From Hibiscus mutabilis (Eukaryota > Streptophyta > Magnoliopsida > Malvales > Malvaceae), in NCBI GenBank assembly GCA_019671005.1, contig CM033738.1, positions 17,820,202 to 17,884,201 of the forward strand: a DNA stretch of 64,000 nucleotides, written 5' to 3'. The translations under genes were made by a program, and so were the position numbers. Below are positions 21,791 to 33,382 of this stretch, piece by piece. Each line of letters opens with the position of its first letter. The first letter of the stretch is position 1. Below the pieces are notes generated by a model. That model was not told the DNA's origin. It saw nothing but the letters and a program-made list of their open reading frames with translations, and did not search any database.

Positions 21791-21808
21791 TGGTATCAGA
21801 GCTACAGG
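21791..21808 (+). other. TE5 primer-binding site
   Basis: TGGTATCAGAGCTACAGG matches the initiator-Met PBS except near its 3' end. It follows the LTR end by five bases. Confidence 0.82.
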
Positions 21809-21967
21809 TTTAAACAGTTCTGGACATAAATCGGGTATATAGATAGTCAGAATTATATACATGCCACTAGAATGTCAAGATTATTGATATTTGTATGAAT
21901 ATAATTGGATGCCCAGTAATTAATGTTGTTACACCTTACTTATAAGGGATGATTGTGGCATTAACAG

Positions 21968-22911
21968 ATGTTAGATCATCGGGAATCTCGTCAGGCATTT
22001 GAGCAAGATATGCCTGCTCAGAGTGGAAGTAATGAGGTGAATCAGAATCCACCTCAGGAGCAGCAGAATGTTGAGCTAGTTGCTCAGGAATAAAGAAATA
22101 TGCATGTTCAAGACCAAGGTTTATTTCTTCAAGCATTAGATGCTATTATCAATCGGAGAGCAGCAATATCAGTTCCAAAGTAATTAAAAAAATGAAAGCA
22201 CCAGAATTTAAAGGTGACACTGATGATGCTGATCCTATGGCTATAGATTATTGGTTGAATGACATTAAGATCATGTTGAGTAGGATTCCTTGTGATGATC
22301 AAGGAAAGTTGGAAGGAGTAGTGTCCCTTCTAATGGAGCAAGCCAGTGTGTGGTGGAATGTAGTCACTGCACAGGTTCCTCCAGAACAAATTACATGGGA
22401 ATTCTTTCTGAAAGAATTCAAAGAAAAGTATATTGGGGATCTGTTCATTGAAGAAATGAGGCGGCAGTTCCTGGATTTAAAGAAATTGGACAAGATAGTC
22501 TATGAATATAAATGTAAATTCAATAGACTGAGCCGATTTGCAGAAGAGTTCCTTTCAACCGAAAAATCTAGGATGGATAAATTCATGGCTGGGTTGGATT
22601 CTCAGTATAAAAGGGTATTGGTTTCCCGCAACTTCACCACTTTTCAAGAGCTGGTGAATCGAGCTAAAGCTATAGAGAAAGTGGATCATGAGGAAAAAGC
22701 GGGAAAACATGTCCAGTCAGGAAAAAGATCCGAAAGTTCTTTTGCTGCATCGTCATTCAAACGCAGTAAAGGTTTTTCATAGCAAAGCCAAGCATCATCA
22801 GCTTCTTCTACTAAAAAGGGATTTTCAGGTGGGAAATTTAAACAAACTCAGACTATTACTGTAGGTACTCAGGGTTTCAGATTTTGTCCTCCTCCAGAAT
22901 GTGAACATTGT
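21968..22911 (+). pseudogene. gag: Gypsy gag (TE5), truncated
   Basis: The probable start is ATG at 21968 (MLDHRES), with a Gln/Asn-rich N-terminus, stops near 22091 and 22181 and a frame change before the long open stretch 22192-22782. That stretch is a clear Retrotrans_gag domain: KAPEFKGDTDDADPMAIDYW, VSLLMEQASVWWN, ITWEFFLKEFKEKYIG, then FNRLSRFAEEF and MDKFMAGLDSQYKRVL. After a TAG near 22780 a basic Ser-rich tail leads to CPPPECEHC, the start of a Cys-rich knuckle. At about 22911 the text switches to the opposite-strand gag of TE6. Confidence 0.85.
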
Positions 22912-23565
22912 AGACCAACTCAGGTGCATAACGACTCAACCTCACGAACTGCACCTCATACTCCGCAACAGACATATTGCCCTGCACCAAAGCCATAAAC
23001 TCATGCTTATTCTCGTCCTGATATCGGACTCCCAAAAACTTCTTCCAAAATGCTTCACAGAAGAACTCCCAGGTCACATCATCCGTCACCATACTGGATA
23101 TTGTGGTAGTCCACCATGAATAAGCATCACCGTGCAGCAGGGAAACAGCATAGCTCAACTTATGAGCATCGGTACAGCCCATCTGGCCCAGTATCCTCTC
23201 AGTACTGCTAACCAACCCTCAGAAGCCTCAAGTGACAATCTTCGGAACTCAACTCCGCCCAAACTATGAAGACGCTCAAGCGGAAAACCTTGCCCCTCAA
23301 CCAGTGGTGCCGGCACACGAACACCCGCAACTGCTGCCTGAAAAGCACTGGTCATGGCATGTATCAACGGTGCCATATCACCCATCCTTGGCCCAGCTGG
23401 CACAGGTGGTACTTGCTCCACTCCCTCATGTGGATTAGGTGGGGGCAGTGGCAACCCTCCAGGAGAAACAACTTCTCCTTCATCATCCTGCCTAGCGGCA
23501 GCAGCAATCGCACTAGATCGCAACTCTCTCCTCGGTCTCATCATGCTAAAATATATCTGAGGCAT
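22912..23565 (-). pseudogene. gag: Gypsy gag N-terminal half (TE6)
   Basis: The minus frame starts at 23565, or at the inner ATG at 23541 (MRPRRELRSSA). It has a proline-rich stretch, PLIHAMTSAFQAAVAGV, then RILGQMGCTDAHKLSYAVSL, LHGDAYSWW, TWEFFCEAFWKKFLGVRYQ and SVAEYEVQFVRLSRYAPELV, where it is cut at 22912. A frame break lies near 23160-23215. It closely matches TE2 gag (6400-7034). The rest of gag and pol are absent. Confidence 0.85.
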
Positions 23566-23824
23566 GATAATTATTTCAAAACAAAACAGTTAGACCAGCC
23601 TCAAGCAAGGATCCAAGACTTTCATTTCAAAAATAAAAACTTTCCAGACTATAATAATAAGGCAATGGGTACCCCAAAACATCCCCAACATATCATACAA
23701 TAACCATCATTCATATATCAATCACCGTGCATATCAACCAGCGTACATACCATAATCACCGTACACATCATACAACAGAGCATAACTCACAACAACAACA
23801 CAACAACCTTCCAAACGAACAAAA

Positions 23825-23840
23825 CCTGGCTCTGATACCA
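23825..23840 (-). other. TE6 primer-binding site
   Basis: The minus strand reads TGGTATCAGAGCCAGG, identical to that of TE2. Confidence 0.9.
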
Positions 23841-23845
23841 CCAAA

Positions 23846-24871
23846 TGTAACCTTCTTGACCCAGCATACACGCCCAACCGAACCAAGAAGGCAACATTAG
23901 GTTTGCCGTAGCAAACTAAAGAGATACAACCAAACCCGGTCCATTTTTTTCCTTTTATATTATCTAGATGTCAATTATTAACCCTACATGTTCGTACAAA
24001 CATCAGGTGCAACCCCAACTCAACCGGGCATCAATTTGACATCCAATTGATCATATTTGCAAGCTAGGGACCAAAATGCAAATACAAAAAATTTCCAAGA
24101 TTAAAACTAATTTTTAAGTTACCGATCTTTAATTAGTCAGGTTCCAAACTTCCATCTCAAATTTCAACACAAACCGATCATCCTACCATATATAATTGCA
24201 TCGGCAAGAATTAGGGACTAAAATGCAAAGAAAGCAAAACTGTCCAAAAGTTTTTCGATATGCGGGTTCAAGATGCAAAAGTGAATTCTAGAGGCTAAAA
24301 CACGTATCGAAACGCTCATCTTCGTACCGGTACGCTGCCAAATTTGCCTAGGTGTAGCGAAACACACCAACCCGTACAGATCCCACAAGCTTGAAATTGC
24401 CTAGCCGTACCGATACGGTCCCTGCGTATTGGTACGCCTGGGCCTGAAATGTCATATTTGGTTGATTTTTCATCCCAAAAGCATACTCAAACCACACCAA
24501 CATGCTTTAGACACAATACTAACTTGTCAAGCACATCACATGCCAACTAGAATCACAATTCTAATGGCACAACAAGGATTCATGCATCAAAGAGGATATC
24601 TATAGGCATGCTTCCTAATATGCATCCAACCAACATACCAAAATATAAGCCAGCACCAAAAACAATCCTTAAAGACCATTTACAACCCAAAAGCAACTAA
24701 AAGAAACTTGATCAAACATGGAGTTTCACAAAACATCTCCCAAAACACAACAAGTAGCCCATTGCCCTTATTCATTATAGTCTAGTCTCTAATATACTTT
24801 GGAAACAAGTCTTGCCAAGATCCCCTTGCTTCTTGCTGCTTTCCAAGACCTCAATTATTTGCATTGATGGA
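23846..24871 (-). repeat. TE6 5' LTR, cut by TE8
   Basis: It begins TGTAACCTTC at the PBS side and follows the TE2 LTR (7294-about 8465), with an internal deletion of about 150 bp near 24250 that removes part of the TACCGATAC cluster. It stops at GCATTGATGGA, exactly where TE2 continues with CAACGAGAGCG. The Ogre LTR starts at 24872. ATGGA (24867-24871) should be the duplicated target. Confidence 0.85.
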
Positions 24872-25453
24872 TGTAATCACTCATTTTTATCTGGTCTGTA
24901 AATACATATTAGTATAATTATTAGTATATTAGCGTTGCATGTATACATTGTATTATGTTATGCTATATGTTTATTATGTGCATGAGTGTTATTAATATAT
25001 GTAAAGTGTGTAGTGTGTGCATGTATGTTATAAACTATGTATGTATACGTATTAATAAGCAATACGGGGTATGTGTGTCATGCATGTATCTATATTTAGT
25101 ACGAGCGTATTTGTTTTTACGGATAATGTGTGTAGATGTTATGTTAATTATGTGTATGATTGTATATGTACGTATGCTAGTATGTTATATTAATTAATGT
25201 TTGCATAGGTTCATACGTATGTATTATTGTATGTGTATTATTATTATTAATTGTTGTTATAACTAATATTAATGTTATTATTATTGGGTTAATATAAAAT
25301 GAAATCCAAAAAAAACATATTAAACCCCAAATAAATAAATTGCCAGTCCAAGTCCATTACAGGTCTGAAATTATTAATATTATTACAAGGCCCGGTTGGC
25401 CCAAACCCAAAGCCCTATTTAACTCTAATTATTTTTGTGCAGATAACTATGGG

Positions 25454-25480
25454 CCGTTGGATCAAGATCTGATCCAACGG
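25454..25480. repeat. 27-bp dyad, copy 1
   Basis: CCGTTGGATCA, spacer AGATC, TGATCCAACGG is a perfect inverted repeat. A second, nearly perfect copy is at 25708-25732. Confidence 0.8.
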
Positions 25481-25707
25481 TCACGATCAAGGAAGGATAA
25501 AATATCTAGCCAGCCGCGTGCACTACACGTCTGGACGGTTCGAGTGCCACGCGCGCATGCGGTCCACGCGTAGACTCTTCGATATCCCACGCGCGCGTGA
25601 GTCCCACGCGCTATAACCCCTCGACTTTGAGCCCCACGTGGCACGATCTGGAGCCGTTTCACCGATCGAGGTTTCATCTGGGCCGTTCATCCTTCAAGCC
25701 AGCCCGA

Positions 25708-25732
25708 CCGTTAGATCAATCTGATCCAACGG
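25708..25732. repeat. 25-bp dyad, copy 2
   Basis: CCGTTAGATCA, ATC, TGATCCAACGG. There is one mismatch between arms. Between the two copies lie several CCACGCG/CACGCGCG blocks. Confidence 0.75.
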
Positions 25733-27399
25733 CCGAGAACGCCTCTGGCCGAAGACAACTCCCCCACACCGCCACCATGCTTCCACCATGCCGGTCTCCA
25801 ACCACCGCGTTCAGACATATCAGAACACAAAAAAAAGAAAGATTATGTCAGTATCAGTCCAGATCTGAAAATAGATATTATATTACTTGTTACCAAACCA
25901 AAGAGACAGGCATATATGTATGAAACAAGCAATTGTAAGGCAAGCCAAGTTGTAATCGAAAAGAAAAAAATACAAAAAACAACCAGTCTTCAGTGGTAAT
26001 ACTCTTCTCTTTTCTTACTTTGTTGCATGTATACAAAAAATATACGTAGTAATAACAAAAAGGGGGTTTAGAGTTATTACCTTTGTTCATCTGTGGATCT
26101 CCCCTCACCAGTGACAAGCCTCTTCGGCTTTCCGAAGCCGAACATGGTGAACTGAAGGGAGTGGGAGGCCCATTTTGGTTTCGTTTTGGGTTAAAATAAA
26201 AAAGAGGGTTTTTTCGTTTCGTATTTCTTAGATCTAGGACGAATAGGGGCTTTTTCTCCAAATCCAAGTTCGGATTCGAGTTGAGGGTAAGGCAAGGTTC
26301 ATTTTGGTGCTTTTTTTTGGCTCGCCGGCGCCGGCTAGCGGCGGAGAAGACGGCTGTCGGCCGCCGGTTTCTGGGTTCGTCAGGAGATGGTCGAGAGAGA
26401 ATGAGAGGTTTGGCTTGTTATAAAAACTGAAAATGAATGAAATGAGGAAAATTTGATTCTGGGCCAAAAAAATGTGTTTTATAGGTGTTTTTATTTTATG
26501 AAATGGTGAAATTACGTAATAAATCCTCCCGCGTTTTCGATATTTTTGTTTTTGTCTCGCCGCAGGGGATATTTACAACTCTGGTCCCCCTTGTATTTCA
26601 AAATCTTGCAATCCAATCCCTAAATTAAAATGAATCAGTTTTTAAATGGTAAAATTATCCCTTTAACCATCCCGCGTTTTTGGATTTTCCACTTTAAGCC
26701 TGCCCTTTGGTCCAATTACAATTTTGGTCCTTTTAGGTTCTGTTTAGTTTACAATTTCGTCCCTAAATCACATGTTATTGTCCTTTAATTTCTGCTACTG
26801 ATGTTTATTTCTTTTCATTTCAGTCCTGTTTCAATGTAAATATTCATGTTAGTTTATTATAATCGTGTATGTTGATGTAGCCTTTTGTTTTATCATATGT
26901 CCCTCGTATATGCTTTGTATTTTATGTTTACATGTATATGTGTGTTACGTTCATGATGATTCTGTATCTTCACGTATTTGTTATGTTATTCGTATCACGC
27001 ATATTATACTGATATTTGAATTGACTCGAACACGATCTATTTTATATTTCGGTATGTATTGCATGTTTTTCTTGGCTCTTAGGCTATGTGTCAGTATAGT
27101 TTCTTGGTCATGTATAATGCTATATTTTACGTATGTTATAATATGTTTTATTGTAATATGTACATCTTTGTAATATGTGTTTGTGCTCCATGCCTTGTAA
27201 TTATGACATGTTAGGTTCATTTTTAGTCATGATGAGGGATAATTTGTATGTATGTATGTTTTAGATTAGTATTTTATTTAAGTTTTGTTAATAGTTCATT
27301 ATGTGAATATTTACTGTCTTTTAAATTATTTGCCATGTTTTATATTTTGCTCACTAAGTTTGCATAATGAGATATATAAAATGTCAATGCGGTGCCCTT

Positions 27400-27466
27400 T
27401 TATCCGAGCGTAAACGGGGCCAGTATCAAGCGTAGTGATAGTGGTTGGGCGTTTACTCTCGGATAA
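27400..27466. repeat. Hairpin in TE8 LTR
   Basis: TTATCCGAGCGTAAACG at 27400-27415 pairs with CGTTTACTCTCGGATAA at 27450-27466, with one mismatch and a loop of about 34 nt. Confidence 0.7.
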
Positions 27467-27808
27467 CGGGGCCCTGAAAATTTATTCGTAATTATACCCG
27501 AATTTTAAATTAATCGTAACTTTAATCCGGAAAATCTAATATTAATAAAGCGGTAATTATTAAAGTACCAATTTTGGGCGATGTGGGGGTGCTAATCCTT
27601 CCCTATCCGTAACCGACTCCCGCCCGAACCCAATAATTTTTAAATCTCTGGTTTTACGGTGTCCGGCCTACCTAAGTGGCCGGTGGCGACTCCAATTTTT
27701 AATAACATACGATATTTTCAAAACCCCCACGGAATAAATATTTTATATCCAAAAAATCACAAATACATCGAAAAATCCATTTTTTAGCGAAAAAGACATC
27801 GCTACAGA

Positions 27809-27827
27809 TGGCGACTCCGCTGGGGAC
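27809..27827 (+). other. TE8 primer-binding site (arginine tRNA type)
   Basis: TGGCGACTCCGCTGGGGAC follows the LTR end by two bases. This is the characteristic PBS of Ogre/Tat elements, complementary to an arginine tRNA. Confidence 0.82.
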
Positions 27828-28492
27828 TTTTTTGTTTTAAAAAAAACAAAAAGAGAGTCGAGCTTTTTCAAATAATTACCGCTTTAATAATATTAGAAGT
27901 TCCGGATTAAAGTGACTATTAAATTAATATTCGGTTGTAATTGCGCGTTTATTTTAACCCATTTAAAATTTGGCATATAAACCCGTTTTTTAAGTGGGGG
28001 GAAAACACTAATGCTTTCGTGGAGATATCGTTCTCCCGTGTAGGCCTAGAAAGTACCTTCGGGGCTCGAGTACCTTATGCCTTCGTAAGGATATCGTTCC
28101 TTCGTGCAGGCATAAGCGAATGCGTCCCCCTGAATTGAACCCGGTTGAAAGGAGCCTATAATGGGTGATGATCGGGGGCCTTGCTACTCTTAGTAGAGGA
28201 CAGCAAGGACAATTCGGGTACCTCTTAGCACCAACACTGCATGTAGAGAACATAGAGAAACCCACCCCTTTAGAGCCATGCGGATAACCTTAGGTGTTTT
28301 AGACGGGATAAATAGGTTTTTTGTTTTTGTTTGTTTACCTTATTTAATTTGTCCTTTTATTTGTGTATTTATTAATTCTATCCGGTACTGACTTGTTTCC
28401 TTTTTTTTGCTACTTTTTTTCATGCATTATTACATTCGCATTACATAAAGGTACTAGATCAAGTGGTTTACCCGATCAGAAAGTCCTTCACC
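27828..28492 (+). other. TE8 leader
   Basis: No gene is seen. It contains a roughly repeated module near 28000-28110 (GCTTTCGTGGAGATATCGTTC and CCTTCGTAAGGATATCGTTC) and a conserved block CCACCCCTTTAGAGCC near 28262, whose counterpart appears inverted in the second Ogre at about 47795. Confidence 0.55.
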
Positions 28493-30404
28493 ATGGAAAA
28501 AAGGTGTCTTAGAAAAGAGGAACTCAACTTGTCTGTTAGACATTGGTCAGAAGTCAGCCAGAAGGCCCAAGGGGACAGTTTACCAAGTGAACGCGTGATA
28601 GCCGGGTACACCTATGTGAGTCTTCAACAGAACAATTTAGGGGATCTTCAAAGTATCTGGGAAGAATGGGACCAGAGATTACAAGAAAGGTTCAGTGATA
28701 GTTATGGTGACATTGCACAATTGATGTACATCCGGGTCAACCAGCCCCTACTCTGAGCCATTTTTCAGTTCTGGAATCCTGCCTTTTGCTTCTTCACCTT
28801 CAATGGACAGGACATGATGCCCACAGTAGAAGAATACACCGCTCTTCTTAATCATAAAAATGTTCAGGAAGATTGGATCTACGCAAAACCTCCAAGGAAT
28901 CAGAATTACACTTCCAAGCTCAAAACCTTTACCGGAATGAGCGACGATTGGGTCAATGGCTTGATCCGACTCCGAGGAGATAGTACAGTATTCGCATGGG
29001 AAAACATTCGAGACATCCTACCTGCACATCCGGATGAGGAGAAAAAGTTAGACATGCTTACCTTGGGAATATATGGATTGGTGATCTTTCCAAGAATTAT
29101 GGGAAACATTGATGTGGCCATTCTAGATTTGTTTGAGCGGATAAAACGGTGAGCAAACCCAGTACCAGCTATTTTGGCCGAGACCTCTATTTCTCTAAAT
29201 GCCAGTCGGAAGCACGAAGAAGGGCGTTTTCGAGGATGCGCACAACTGTTACAGGTATGGATTCAGAGCCACATGTGGAAGACACCGACGAGGGTTCTGC
29301 CGGGAATATCCTTCCAAGATTTTTCGCCTTTACGGGAATACTTAACAAAAAAGTGGCGAGAGGACTTGAAAACAAGAAAATGGGCCGGTTTCTTCAGGAA
29401 TATCCAAGGCGAGGACATAGTATGGAGGGTCCCGTGGCTCGGTAGAGTTAATTACTTTTTATATAGTTGTGGTGATTTCAATTGGCTGATGATGTTGGGA
29501 CTACATGGAGGGATTGCTTGTGCCCCACTTCTGGTGTCCCGACAATTCGGATCGCGACAATTCATTCCCAACACCGTCGGGTTAAGCCGAACTGAATTTC
29601 TTTTCAAAGGGGAGTTCAAAGAGAAAGTTCAGACTATCATGAGGGCTTGGGACCATTGTTACCAGATTAGGGTGGAAGGAGACACCGAGTACATGACCAC
29701 CCCAGACTACGATCTTTGGAGACGTTTGAGGGTAAACGATATGATTCTCGAATCTGATCAAGGACCAGCATTGTCACTAGAAGAGCTTACAAGGGTGATA
29801 CCGTCTGAAGCTGACATCTTAAGGAATGAACTCGAAGAAATTAAAAAGAAAATGGACGTCCAACAGACTCAATATGCGAGCGAGCTCTATAAGGCAAGCT
29901 TAGAGGTTGATGAACGGGGACGGGATCATTAGGCAGTTGAAGAAATTAAATGCAGATTTGAGCGACAAGAATGCTCTTTATCAAAAAGATGCCCTTCTAC
30001 TACAAGCAAAGATACAGAAGGCCGGTCGGAGTCAATTCATAGCTGTGGAGAGAGAAAGAATGAATGGCATCCGTTTGGTGGAAGAAGAACGAGAAATCAA
30101 CAAGAGAGCGATCGAGAAAGAGATAGAAAGTTGCCGGTTGGCTATGGAGGAAGAGAAACGGTCCTCCAAGAAGGTCATTGACCAAGAAAAGGAAAGACTC
30201 AGGCAAGAAATCAGCAAGGGAAAACAAGCAGTCAATCATGAGAAGGAAAACATCGCCGTATGGAAAAAGAAGTCCATGAGTAGCCGAAATAGACTGTTAG
30301 AGATGCAAAAATTGTACGATGACACTATTCAAAGTCTGGAGCAAAGCCAAAGTCAGAATGGTGAATTAAAAGGAAAGGTGGTGGAAGTTGAACACTCCCT
30401 TTGA
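28493..30404 (+). pseudogene. Ogre ORF1 protein, broken
   Basis: ATG at 28493 (MEKRCLRKEELN) opens a frame running to TAG at 29930, with in-frame TGA codons at 28754 and 29150, then a shift into 29907-30404. The first ~480 residues form the conserved ORF1 domain of plant Ogre elements (I recall it as DUF7745): WSEVSQKAQGD, LGDLQSIWEEWDQR, FCFFTFNGQDMMPTVEEYTA, GLVIFPRIMGNIDVAI, PVPAILAETSISLNA, GRFRGCAQLLQVW, FIPNTVGLSRTEF. The last ~200 residues are a long charged coiled coil (EEEREINKRAIEKEIES). Its function in retrotransposition is not known to me. The two TGAs both sit where an Arg codon is likely in relatives, which fits CGA to TGA decay. Confidence 0.85.
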
Positions 30405-30788
30405 ATGTACTGCCAGAGAAATGGTTTCACCGAGCTACAAGAAAGAGAGCGCGAAGTAAGCATGTTCAAAAGGGTGATTACCAGCGGAATCAGTACCTTA
30501 TCTCCCTTTTGTATTAGGAATCTTCATTTTGTAATACGAACTCTGTTGTAATTTAGACCCTTTAATTCCCGTGGAAGTAGTTCAAAAGGGTGATTACCAG
30601 CGGAATTAGTACCTTATCTACATACATTCTCGCATTTGCATCATGACATTCGCATCATTATACATGCATTTATCTTTCTTGCAACCATATTAATGTTGTG
30701 AATATTGTTTCAGAGTGTGTGTGTGAAAATAGAAGCTAACCCGCAATCATTCATCACCCATACCTTACCCGGTTACAAAGCAAGCTCA
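30405..30788 (+). other. ORF1-gag intergenic spacer
   Basis: Noncoding. A segment of about 40 bp (TTCAAAAGGGTGATTACCAG and what follows, to TACCTTATCT) occurs twice, near 30464 and 30581, giving a 117-bp direct duplication. Confidence 0.6.
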
Positions 30789-32742
30789 TGGAAGACAGGA
30801 TAATCAGTTTAGAAAAGGGCAAAAAGAGCTCGAGGCTAGGCTTGAAGAGACTCAAAGAAGCCTCAGTGACCAGATTGCGCAGTCGCAAGCATCTATAGTA
30901 TCCGACATAACTTTATTGTTGGCTAAGAGTCTTGGAAAAAGAGTGGAAGGAGAAACCGTTCAAGAGCCAGAGGGTACCCCAGCTCACTACAAGGTTCAAC
31001 CAGCTGCACCGAATCCGGCTAGAAAGATGTATATCGACCCGCAGGAATGTCATCTAGTTTTCAAATAGGGGTACCTGAAACTCAACCCCTCGACGCTGAA
31101 GCACTCTATGAAGAAGAGGTGCCGGACCTGAACATGGTTGAAAGGATCAGGACCGAGGTAGAGAAAAAGTGGGAGGAGAGGTTTTGCCTTATGGAGGAAA
31201 AATTTAAAACGTTACAATCTATGGAAGAATAAGGAAATGACGCTAGCGACTTAAGTTTGGTGTCCGATCTTGTCCTACCGCCAAAATTTAAAACGCCAGA
31301 GTTTGATAAATACGATGGAACCACGTGTCCTTCCGCACACATAACAATGTACTATCGAAAGATGGCGGACTACCTTAAGGACGAAAAGCTACTGATCCAT
31401 TGTTTCCAGGACAGCCTAACTGGAGCAGCGTTACGATGGTACACCCAGTTGAGCAAGGTAAATGTTAAGACATGGAAGGATCTGTCAAGAGCATTTACTG
31501 AGCAATATAAGCATGTAACAGATATGACCCCCAGTAGAATTATGTTGGAAAATATGGGGCAGAAGTCCAACGAAAGTCTACGACAATACGCCCAAAGGTG
31601 GCAGGAAGTGGCCGCCCAAATTCAGCCACCCCTCCCGGAACATGAAATTACGCCATTATTTGTTAATACTCTGAAAGGGGCACTCTTTGATCGCCTCATT
31701 AATAACACAACGCAGTGCTTTGCTGACTTAATCAGGACTGGGAGTCCCTTGAATTGGCAATTAAGAGTGGTAGAATTGATGGCGGGGAAGGGTCTCGGAA
31801 ATATAGCAAGAGGAATGAAGTAAACGCCACCAGCACTTATACCACCCCAAAGAACTTCACAGTCTCACAGCCACAAGCACCTGTGGGAAAAACACAAAAC
31901 TCGAATCAAAGAGAGGAGAGAATCTCCAGAAAAGAGAAAGAGAGGAGAACTTTCACCCCCTACCTGTTTCGTACTCGGAACTTTATTCCCAGTTGTATGA
32001 AGCAGACATGGTCCATCCATACATCGTTACTCCTGTCAATCCGCCCTTCCCTTCTTGGTATAATCTGAACGCGCATTGTGACTATCACGGCGGTACCCCT
32101 GGACATCCCACTGAGAACTACCTTCCCTTCAAAAAACTTGTGCAGAATTTAATCGATTCTGGGATATTGAAGTTTGAAGAACGAAGTGTAGCTATTAACC
32201 CGCTACCTAATCATGGGAGCAGAGGAGTAAATGTTATTGAAGAATAGTTTACCAGGAGGATTAAGGATGATGTGTCAGAAATCAAATCTCCTTTACGGTG
32301 GGTATTTCAACAGTTATGCATGGCCCGTGTGATCGACAAAGGCATGATAACAAGGCAGAAGGGATGTGGAGTGTATTGCGAATTCCACCAGAATGAAGGA
32401 CATGACATCCAAGAGTGCGATGAGTTCAAGAGATTGGCACAACAATTAATGAATGAAAAGCAAATAGAATTCTTTGAGGAGCCCGTAGGGAAGAAGGGGT
32501 CGGACGTACATATGACGGATAGCCCCAAATCTAAATACGGGAAGGATAGACCTTTTATCATCTCTCCCAGGCCAGGGAATGCAGGTGCCTCCCAAGGAGA
32601 AACCAATAAGGTAAGTCCTAGGATCATCATTTCATCACCATCCCCATTCCCATTCAAGGATTATGCTGTAAATGTGACCACGCCAGAAAAACTAGAACAT
32701 GGTCAGGTAAAAGAGCCTACGTTAAAAGACCAACAAAGCTAG
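30789..32742 (+). pseudogene. gag: Ogre gag, broken
   Basis: The N-terminal part (about 30800-31070) has coiled-coil text, KELEARLEETQRSLSDQIAQ, in one frame. The frame at 31047 continues past a TAA at 31230 to the capsid core: PPKFKTPEFDKYDGTTCPSA, DSLTGAALRWYTQL, TWKDLSRAFTEQYKHVTD, NESLRQYAQRWQEVAAQIQP and LFVNTLKGALFDRLI. Two shifts follow (near 31760 and 31980), then a Cys/His stretch HCDYHGGTPGHPTENY that lacks the last Cys. A further one, YCEFHQNEGHDIQECDEFK, looks intact. Stops are at 32245 and 32740. The order and motifs match gag of Ogre/Tat elements. Confidence 0.85.
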
Positions 32743-33382
32743 AGCGATGTAAACGTTGGTGAGGCAGGCCATTTCACAAGGAGCGGCAGATGTTATTCCT
32801 CTGAGGCTTTGAAAGCAGCTGAAACAGATAATGGGAAGAATACAACAGTTAGCCCCACGCAGATATTTGGAGAAGAACCTCCCCCAAAGATGAATGAGCC
32901 GGTAACTGAGGCCCAAGCCAAAGAATTTCTGAAGTTCTTGAGACATAGCGAGTACAACGTAGTGGAACAACTACGAAAGCAACCGGCCAGGATCACAGTA
33001 CTGGAACTACTCTTGAGTTCAGAAAAGCACCGGGAGACGCTATTAAAAGTACTAAATCAAACTTTTGTGCCCCAGGATATTTCTGTGACAAATCTGGACA
33101 GGATAGTGGGGCATATCACTGCCTATAATCATATAACATTCAGTGATGATGAGATCCCTGAGGGAGGAATGGGGTCCACCAAAGCCCTTAACATCACAAC
33201 CCACTGCAAAGGGTATGTAGTACCTGGCGTACTGATTGACAACGGGTCAGCATTGAACATCTTGCCTATGGTGACCCTGCAAAAACTACCAATAGATGGT
33301 TCTCACCTAAAGCCCTGCCACAATTCAGTAAGAGCCTTTGATGGTACACAAAGAGGAACAATGGGGAAAATTGAGGTGCCCC
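32743..33382 (+). pseudogene. pol: Ogre protease start, truncated
   Basis: It is in the same phase as the gag end, after TAG at 32740. The linker includes PTQIFGEEPPPKMNEPVTEA and AKEFLKFLRHSEYNVVEQL, then LEGAMGSTKALNI-like text and LIDNGSALNILPM, the aspartic protease active site (D-N-G-S here, where D-S/D-G is usual). It runs on to VRAFDGTQRGTMGKIEVP and ends there. After 33382 the open frame continues for about 30 codons only because it enters LTR DNA. Confidence 0.82.

Larger units (their letters stand above)
24872..27806 (+). repeat. TE8 5' LTR (Ogre type, 2935 bp)
   Basis: It starts TGTAATCACTC in the TE6 LTR and ends CATCGCTACA before the PBS. Parts in order: TGTATGT-rich DNA (24950-25290), a CG-rich section (25440-25740) with two copies of a CCGTTGGATC dyad, a stretch of about 26100-26470, more TGTATG-rich DNA, a hairpin (27400-27466), and near the end GGGTGCTAATCCTTCC and GGCCGGTGGCGACTCC. 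The last two blocks occur inverted in the other Ogre LTR (about 48370-48500). No gene is seen inside. Confidence 0.85.
24872..33382 (+). mobile_element. TE8: Ogre/Tat-like retrotransposon, 3' part lost
   Basis: The order is 5' LTR (2935 bp), arginine-type PBS, long leader, an extra ORF1 before gag, gag, and the start of protease. An ORF upstream of gag together with a PBS of the TGGCGACTC type is the hallmark of Ogre/Tat elements. The element is cut inside the protease at 33382 and joined to an LTR fragment of the TE1 family. RT, RNase H, integrase and 3' LTR are not found on this strand. Confidence 0.85.

Noticed and set aside
23232..23703. Plus-strand open frames of 68-145 codons
   Set aside because: They are the reverse strand of TE6 gag, and the same shadow exists at 6810-7283 opposite TE2 gag.
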